6,325 bases of DNA. Origin: Planctomycetota bacterium. Its GTDB lineage: Bacteria > Planctomycetota > Phycisphaerae > WQYP01 > JAJZKY01. How positions within the stretch are numbered: the stretch's first letter is position 1; every line of letters begins with the position of its first letter. Under the pieces are notes generated by a model. It was not told the DNA's origin and made no database searches. It saw only the letters and a list, made by a program, of their open reading frames with translations. The DNA is taken from positions 1 to 6,325 of the forward strand of contig JAJZKY010000286.1 of NCBI GenBank assembly GCA_021803885.1, read 5' to 3'. Shown here piece after piece: positions 1-4,034 of the stretch. The translations under genes were made by a program, and so were the position numbers.

Positions 1-866
1 CTATCAGCGAGGAAGCGATTGTCGCCGCACGCACGCTGGGCGATTTGCGCCGGGTGGCCCAGGTGCGCGAAGCTCACCTGGGACCGCAGGCCGAGCAAAG
101 GGCCACGGGTGGAGCAGGGAATGTCGAATCAATCGGCGTGGGAGTGAAGATATCAAAATCGACTCCGATCCAGTATGCGCACTGGCCTTGGAGTGCTCCA
201 GTGCAGGCAGTCCGCGTGCTCTTTGTCGAGTGTCTTCTGCGCCCATTCGTGGCGCTGCTGGCGCATCCGCGCGTTCAATGTGACGAAAAAAAATTGCCGC
301 TCGAGCCGTCCATTTATATCTGCAATCACGTCACGGCCATGGATGTTCCGCTGGTGCTCTTCGCGCTGCCTCGCCGGGTGCGGCGGCACATGGCCGTCGG
401 CATGTCCGCGGAATTGATGACCGCATGGCGGCAAGGCCGAGCGGCCGCTGGCGTGGGCGCGGGGCCGCTGCGCTGGCTGGCCCCGTTGCAGGCATGGGCG
501 GTGACTGCGCTGTTCAACGTGTTCCCACTCCCCGCTGGCGCGGGCCTGCGGCAAAGTTTTGCGCATGCGGGAGAGGCGCTGGACCGCGGCTACAACGTGC
601 TGATATTCCCTGAAGGAAAACGCACCGAGGACGGCGCGTTACAGCCTTTCCAGACAGGCATCAGCCTGCTGACTGAGGAATCCCATACAGCGGTTGTGCC
701 AATGGGTCTCATTGGGCTCTGGCAGGCGGCGCAGCGCGTCAGGATGAGGCCGCCCGGCCTGTCTGTAGTGGTAGGGCAGCCGTTGCGCCAGGAGCCTGGA
801 GAATCCCATCCACGATTTACGGCTCGCCTGCGCGGCGCCGTAGAGCATCTCATCCTTGGTGTGTAG
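1..866 (+). CDS. PlsC-family acyltransferase, C-terminal part of a probable acyl-CoA ligase/carrier/acyltransferase fusion (5' end outside window)
   Basis: The reading frame (first full codon at 3, stop TAG at 864-866) is open to the left edge, so a TTG at 45 should not be taken as the start. Counting from codon 3, the HX4D acyltransferase motif is at residues 109-114 (NHVTAMD context) and the FPEG motif at 202-205 (IFPEGKRTEDG), followed by a VVPMGLIGLW strand. Together these mark the PlsC/LPLAT family, which moves an acyl chain from acyl-CoA or acyl-ACP to a lysophospholipid or glycerol phosphate at the inner membrane. The first residues, ISEEAIVAARTLGDL, resemble the last helix of the carrier-like domain found behind AMP-forming acyl-CoA ligases. 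A linker of about 40 residues follows, then a hydrophobic stretch (about residues 66-87) that may lie on the membrane. I infer a ligase-carrier-acyltransferase fusion, functionally like Aas but in the opposite domain order. The acyltransferase call is firm; the fusion and exact substrate are inferred. Confidence 0.85.
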   Translation, partial: ISEEAIVAARTLGDLRRVAQVREAHLGPQAEQRATGGAGNVESIGVGVKISKSTPIQYAHWPWSAPVQAVRVLFVECLLRPFVALLAHPRVQCDEKKLPLEPSIYICNHVTAMDVPLVLFALPRRVRRHMAVGMSAELMTAWRQGRAAAGVGAGPLRWLAPLQAWAVTALFNVFPLPAGAGLRQSFAHAGEALDRGYNVLIFPEGKRTEDGALQPFQTGISLLTEESHTAVVPMGLIGLWQAAQRVRMRPPGLSVVVGQPLRQEPGESHPRFTARLRGAVEHLILGV

Positions 867-933
867 GCCGAATCGCGGAATAAAGTTCAAATGTCCTTCC
901 ACAAATCGGACTAGAATCATAGCTAACAACCCA

Positions 934-2460
934 ATGGCTGCAATTCAAGTCCCGGTACTGCTAGCTGTGCGCGACGCGGCTCACTCGGCTTCCATCGCCC
1001 ATGCGCTGATGCAGGCGGGAGCTACTGTGTCCACGATCCAGGTGCGCTCGCCGGAGCATTTGCTGGAGGAATTAACAGAGCGGGCCACCGCGTTACTGGT
1101 TCTGGAACTCCACGGAGACCATGGCGTTGTGGAGCAGTTGCGGACCCGCCATCCAAATCTGCCTGTAGTGGTGTTGCTGGCCAAGCCCAGTGCGGAGACC
1201 GCCTTCGCAGTTTCCCGGCTGGGCGCGGAAGATCTTTGGACCCTGCCGCTCGATGGGGACATGCTGAGTGAGCGAGCACGGATGGTTGTCGATCGGCTTA
1301 AGCAAGATCTGGCTGGCGAACATGCCCCAGAAGCCGCATCTGCGATTTCCAGTGGCGCAACCGCAAAAGTTTTGCCCATGGATTCAAAAACTATGGAGCC
1401 GCCTCCCTTTATCGTGGGCGCCAATCCACGCATGGCGGAGGTTCTGGAGACCATTGAGAAGGTTGCCGCGACAGATGTGACCGTTCTTATTCGAGGAGAG
1501 AGTGGTGTTGGCAAGGAAATCGTGGCGCGGCTTTTGTATGAGCGCTCCCTGCGCAGACGGAAGCCCTATGTCAAGGTAAATTGTGCCGCCATCCCTAATG
1601 ATTTGCTGGAGAGCGAGTTGTTTGGGTATGAGGCGGGAGCGTTTACTGGCGCAAATCGCGACAAGCCCGGCAAGTTTGAGTTGGCGGACCACGGCACCCT
1701 GTTTCTGGATGAAATTGCCGAGATGCATCCTATGCTGCAGGCCAAGCTGCTGCATGTACTGCAGGATGGCCGGTTTTCGCGCCTGGGCGCCAAGCACGAT
1801 ATTTCTGTAGATGTGCGCATTGTTTGTGCAACGAACAAGCTGCTGGAGCAAAGGGTCAACGAGGGCCTGTTTCGCGAAGACCTCCTGTATCGAATCAATG
1901 TCGTCACGATCTATTTGCCTCCCTTACGGGAGCGGCGCGATGAAATCCCACTTCTCACCGAGTATATGCTGCGTAAATTTGCCGCCCAATACGGTCGTGC
2001 TCCCCAATTCTTCAGCGCCGAGGCCACGGAGCGAATGATGGAGCACGACTGGCCGGGCAATATCCGCGAACTGGAAAATCTGTGCAAGCGATTTGTCATT
2101 GTTGGCGGAGAAACGCAAATCCTGCGCGAGCTTTCAGACAGAAGCCATGCGAAGCTCGTTGCCGCCAGCGTTGCGAGGAAAGCGGAAGAGGCCTCTACGG
2201 GTAAAGCTTTCCCCAGTGACCCCAGTGCTGCGACAGAACCTGCTCTGTCTTTGTTGGAAATAGGCCGACGCGCCGCTTGGGAGGCCGAACGACGTGCCAT
2301 TGCTGACATGCTGAAGGCAACTCGCTGGAACCGTCGTGAATCGGCACGCCGTCTACAGGTAAGCTATAAGGCGCTTCTTAACAAGATCAAACAAATGCAG
2401 GTAGAGGACGGCAATACACTATCCTCAGCGGATACTACGAAGAAACATTCTGCCCAATAG
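934..2460 (+). CDS. Sigma-54-dependent transcriptional activator (NtrC-like, with degenerate receiver domain and Fis-type HTH)
   Basis: This is a 508-residue bacterial enhancer-binding protein that would remodel sigma-54 RNA polymerase using ATP. Residues 1-125 have the receiver fold pattern, but the acidic pair, phosphoacceptor Asp, Thr and Lys are replaced (V12-R13, E58, L82, L104), so it is a pseudo-receiver. The AAA+ domain spans about 158-390: Walker A GESGVGKE 188-195, intact sigma-54-contacting GAFTGA 235-240, Walker B GTLFLDEI 254-261, sensor I CATN 298-301, arginine-finger region FREDLLYR 313-320, and WPGNIREL 373-380. A variable linker (about 400-440) leads to a Fis-like DNA-binding helix-turn-helix (about 443-487, WNRRESARRLQVSYKALLNKI). 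The ATG at 934 was chosen because the receiver strand begins right after it; the frame also reaches a TTG at 856 inside the upstream gene. There is no strong Shine-Dalgarno sequence. The gene lies 67 bases after the acyltransferase. A TAGAAT at 912-917 could be a -10 box but lacks a well-spaced -35. A sigma-54 promoter lies 200 bases downstream. Confidence 0.93.
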   Translation: MAAIQVPVLLAVRDAAHSASIAHALMQAGATVSTIQVRSPEHLLEELTERATALLVLELHGDHGVVEQLRTRHPNLPVVVLLAKPSAETAFAVSRLGAEDLWTLPLDGDMLSERARMVVDRLKQDLAGEHAPEAASAISSGATAKVLPMDSKTMEPPPFIVGANPRMAEVLETIEKVAATDVTVLIRGESGVGKEIVARLLYERSLRRRKPYVKVNCAAIPNDLLESELFGYEAGAFTGANRDKPGKFELADHGTLFLDEIAEMHPMLQAKLLHVLQDGRFSRLGAKHDISVDVRIVCATNKLLEQRVNEGLFREDLLYRINVVTIYLPPLRERRDEIPLLTEYMLRKFAAQYGRAPQFFSAEATERMMEHDWPGNIRELENLCKRFVIVGGETQILRELSDRSHAKLVAASVARKAEEASTGKAFPSDPSAATEPALSLLEIGRRAAWEAERRAIADMLKATRWNRRESARRLQVSYKALLNKIKQMQVEDGNTLSSADTTKKHSAQ

Positions 2461-2519
2461 TGGTATTTATCTGCCCACATGGAGCCGCTTTTTTAGGCAT
2501 TCGAATTTCCTGCCGGAGG

Positions 2520-2529
2520 ATTGGCCAAT
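2520..2529. promoter_or_regulatory. Perfect 10-bp palindrome, candidate activator-binding site
   Basis: ATTGGCCAAT reads the same on both strands. It is centred roughly 160 bases upstream of the predicted sigma-54 start near 2686, within the usual range for an upstream activating site. A related TTGGCCCAT sits 78 bases further on at 2599-2607. Short palindromes also occur by chance, so the role is a guess from position. Confidence 0.3.
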
Positions 2530-2581
2530 ATTTCATCCCACCACTAGCGTCTATCTAGCAAGAAAAACTTCGTAATAATCG

Positions 2582-2623
2582 CGCTAAATCAGCATTTTTT
2601 GGCCCATTTGCTTCCATTTAGCG
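2582..2623. promoter_or_regulatory. 8-bp inverted repeat with 26-base spacer, candidate activator-binding site
   Basis: CGCTAAAT at 2582-2589 is matched by its exact reverse complement ATTTAGCG at 2616-2623. A related half-site CATTTGC lies between them (2605-2611). The block falls about 60-105 bases upstream of the predicted sigma-54 start, a typical place for enhancer-binding protein dimers. It could instead be a weak RNA stem or chance. Confidence 0.35.
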
Positions 2624-2658
2624 AAGGAACGACCGATAGTTGTCGACATATTCCATAT

Positions 2659-2675
2659 TTGGCACGATGCGTGCA
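2659..2675 (+). promoter_or_regulatory. Sigma-54 (-24/-12) promoter
   Basis: The sequence TTGGCACG-ATGC-GTGCA matches the sigma-54 consensus YTGGCACG-N4-TTGCW at every defined base except one (G for T at 2671). The invariant GG (2661-2662) and GC (2673-2674) are separated by exactly 10 bases, as sigma-54 requires. Transcription would start near 2685-2686. The site lies about 200 bases downstream of a gene for a sigma-54 activator. No protein gene begins before the terminator at 2811-2837, so the product is probably a non-coding RNA. Confidence 0.78.
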
Positions 2676-2741
2676 AGACATACAAGTAAGAATGAGGCGT
2701 CCAACTTTTCAGACCACTTTAGAAGTTCTCGCATGACCCGT

Positions 2742-2762
2742 GTCGTTCCAGGTTGGAACGAC
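2742..2762 (+). other. Perfect 9-bp hairpin within the candidate small RNA
   Basis: GTCGTTCCA (2742-2750) and TGGAACGAC (2754-2762) are exact reverse complements with a 3-base GGT loop. The stem would be stable in RNA. The flanking T-T positions do not pair, so the stem ends cleanly. Confidence 0.7.
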
Positions 2763-2810
2763 TCCCATCGCACCCATCCTCGCTGCCGTCCATCCTAAGA
2801 AAGCCTCGAT

Positions 2811-2837
2811 GCAAGGCCCGCTATGCGGGCCTTTTGC
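2811..2837 (+). terminator. Intrinsic terminator closing the candidate small RNA
   Basis: AAGGCCCGC (2813-2821) pairs perfectly with GCGGGCCTT (2825-2833) around a TAT loop, followed by TT and then a pyrimidine-rich run. The T-tract is short (TTTT at 2832-2835, half of it in the stem), so read-through toward pgeF is possible. It lies between the sigma-54 promoter and pgeF and serves no visible upstream protein gene. Confidence 0.75.
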
Positions 2838-2867
2838 GTCTCTCCCTCCTATGTCCGCAATCAAGCT

Positions 2868-2873
2868 TAAAAT
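2868..2873 (+). promoter_or_regulatory. Possible -10 element just before pgeF
   Basis: TAAAAT matches the TATAAT consensus at five of six bases and would place a transcript start at about 2880, the GTG start of pgeF, giving a leaderless message. No recognisable -35 box sits at the right spacing, so support is weak. Confidence 0.22.
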
Positions 2874-2879
2874 TGGAAC

Positions 2880-3956
2880 GTGACATCCCCAAAACTCTCT
2901 CTCTCCAGCGCTGCCCGATTGCGGGAAATCGATGCCTTATTTGCTACTGGAGGCCTGGAACGCAGCCCACACAAGAAAACATCAGTAAAATCTGGTTTCT
3001 CAAGGGTAGAGAATGGCACAAAAAAGCCACGTACCAGTAAAGGTGCGTATCCAAGTCCGGATTTAGACCCGTTGGTCCTTCGGGTACAGGAATGGCGGCA
3101 ATTTCCATGGCTTATCCATGGTTTCAGTACACGGTCCGGAGGAGTCTCCACCATCTATTCTGCCGACACGGGCTGCGGGGAACTGAATCTTGGACTTACG
3201 CCTGCGGATTCGGCGGAGAATGTGCGGAAAAATCGGGAACTGTTCGTGCGCAGCGTACAGGGGAAAAAACGCAAGAAATCTTCTCCAATGCCGCTGGTTC
3301 TGCTGCGGCAGATTCATTCTGGATTGGTGCATCCAGCGAGCGATCAAAAAATGCAGGCCGACGTCGACCAAGCCCTGTTGCGCGGCGATGGATACATAAC
3401 GGCCAACCCTGGAATGTTACTGGGAATACAGACGGCAGATTGCTTGCCGATTCTCGTGGCGGATGTGCGTTTGCGGATCGTAGCAGCATTTCATGCCGGA
3501 TGGCGCGGTACTCTGTCGCGAATTGCAGAGCGTGGCGTTGGGCGAATGCGCGCTCAGTTTGGCAGCCGTCCTGGCGACCTGACGGCTGCCATTGGGCCGG
3601 GAATTGGCGGTTGCTGCTACGCCGTTGGAGAAGAAATCCGCATGGAATTTAATTCGCAGTTTAGCTATGCGGATACGCTGTTCCGCGAAGTATTCGATCT
3701 CGATCCGATCAAAGAAAAATATCCGATGTTGTTCCTCACTGCGCGTGCGCCGGGCCATAGCAATTTGGGTCCCAGTCTTCATCTCGATCTTGTCGAAGCC
3801 AACCGGCGCCAGTTACTGGATGCGGGGATCTCCGCCCACAAGGTCCATGCGATGGGCCTGTGTACGGCATGCGATCGCAAGCGGTTTTTCTCTCATCGCG
3901 CCGACCACGGTTTTACTGGCCGCATGTTAAGCGTGATTGGAATTGCTCCCAGGTGA
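2880..3956 (+). CDS. pgeF: Peptidoglycan editing factor PgeF / YfiH (DUF152, multicopper-oxidase-like laccase domain)
   Basis: This 358-residue protein carries the signature of the Cu-oxidase_4 (DUF152) family: GFSTRSGGVS 81-90, RQIHSG 143-148, TADCLP 185-190, HAGWRG 205-210, GPGIGGCCYAVG 239-250 and a C-terminal CTACDRKRFFSHR 328-340. The likely metal-binding residues H146, C188 and H205 are all present. E. coli PgeF is reported to remove L-Ser wrongly joined in place of L-Ala to the peptidoglycan precursor; relatives show purine nucleoside phosphorylase or adenosine deaminase activity. It is presumably cytoplasmic, as no signal peptide is visible. The core starts near residue 66, so this start gives a basic Lys/Ser/Arg-rich extension of about 65 residues. 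The GTG at 2880 is the only ATG or GTG start available before the core, and a stop (2868-2870) lies just upstream. An alternative TTG at 3072 would give 294 residues, nearer the usual family size. Neither has a clear Shine-Dalgarno sequence. Confidence 0.92.
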   Translation: MTSPKLSLSSAARLREIDALFATGGLERSPHKKTSVKSGFSRVENGTKKPRTSKGAYPSPDLDPLVLRVQEWRQFPWLIHGFSTRSGGVSTIYSADTGCGELNLGLTPADSAENVRKNRELFVRSVQGKKRKKSSPMPLVLLRQIHSGLVHPASDQKMQADVDQALLRGDGYITANPGMLLGIQTADCLPILVADVRLRIVAAFHAGWRGTLSRIAERGVGRMRAQFGSRPGDLTAAIGPGIGGCCYAVGEEIRMEFNSQFSYADTLFREVFDLDPIKEKYPMLFLTARAPGHSNLGPSLHLDLVEANRRQLLDAGISAHKVHAMGLCTACDRKRFFSHRADHGFTGRMLSVIGIAPR

Positions 3957-3971
3957 TCGTAAGACGTAAAA

Positions 3972-4006
3972 GAGAAAGGCCGCATCACAGAGATGCGGCC
4001 TTTCTC
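3972..4006. terminator. Bidirectional intrinsic terminator between converging genes
   Basis: GAGAAAGGCCGCATC (3972-3986) and GATGCGGCCTTTCTC (3992-4006) form a perfect 15-bp stem with a 5-base ACAGA loop. It lies 15 bases after the pgeF stop and 28 bases from the stop of the minus-strand gene. The A-rich left flank supplies T residues when read on the minus strand (CTTTTACG), so it suits transcripts from both sides; the plus-strand T-tract is weaker. Confidence 0.85.
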
Positions 4007-4034
4007 AATCGACAGGCAATATGTGCAGCTTCGT

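Larger units (their letters stand above)
2461..2658. other. Non-coding region between the activator stop and the sigma-54 promoter; probable enhancer region
   Basis: No convincing protein gene or terminator is visible in this AT-richer stretch. It contains several symmetric elements: the perfect 10-bp palindrome ATTGGCCAAT (2520-2529), a partial copy TTGGCCCAT (2599-2607), an 8-bp inverted repeat CGCTAAAT / ATTTAGCG (2582-2589 and 2616-2623), and the palindrome TGTCGACA (2641-2648). A short direct repeat, CTAGC, lies at 2544-2548 and 2555-2559. Such elements at about 40-165 bases before a sigma-54 start site are where activators of this class normally bind. No binding motif for this particular protein is known to me. 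Confidence 0.5.
2686..2837 (+). ncRNA. Candidate small RNA of about 150 nt expressed from the sigma-54 promoter
   Basis: This segment is bounded by a predicted sigma-54 start (about 2686) and an intrinsic terminator. Within it I see a 7-bp stem (2703-2709 with 2721-2727, one G-U pair, 11-nt loop), then a perfect 9-bp stem with a 3-nt loop (2742-2762). A mostly unpaired C-rich stretch (2763-2796) carries CCATC three times, and the terminator hairpin follows. Hairpins, an open C-rich seed region and a terminator are the usual design of trans-acting small RNAs. By analogy with Qrr (LuxO) and GlmY (GlrR), the neighbouring activator may control it. I do not recognise it as a named RNA family. It could instead be a leader with an attenuator for pgeF, whose start lies 43 bases after the terminator. 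Confidence 0.6.

Noticed and set aside
856..933. TTG at 856 as the start of the activator gene
   Set aside because: It would overlap the upstream stop and add 26 residues with no receiver character. The ATG at 934 sits directly before the first receiver strand.
981..1514. Minus-strand 177-codon frame opposite the activator gene
   Set aside because: It is antisense to the well-supported sigma-54 activator and has no recognisable domain.
2461..2500. Terminator after the activator gene (T-run at 2489-2495)
   Set aside because: There is a run of T but only a 3-4 bp potential stem before it, so no intrinsic terminator can be supported.
2626..2633. GGAACGAC repeated at 2626-2633 and 2755-2762 (with TTGGAACG at 2753-2760 and 2873-2880)
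   Set aside because: These 8-base repeats have irregular spacing and different contexts. They could be chance and suggest no clear mechanism.
2753..3040. Plus-strand 95-codon frame starting with TTG in the hairpin
   Set aside because: It begins inside the small-RNA hairpin, runs through the terminator and overlaps pgeF in another frame. Its composition is unlike a protein family.
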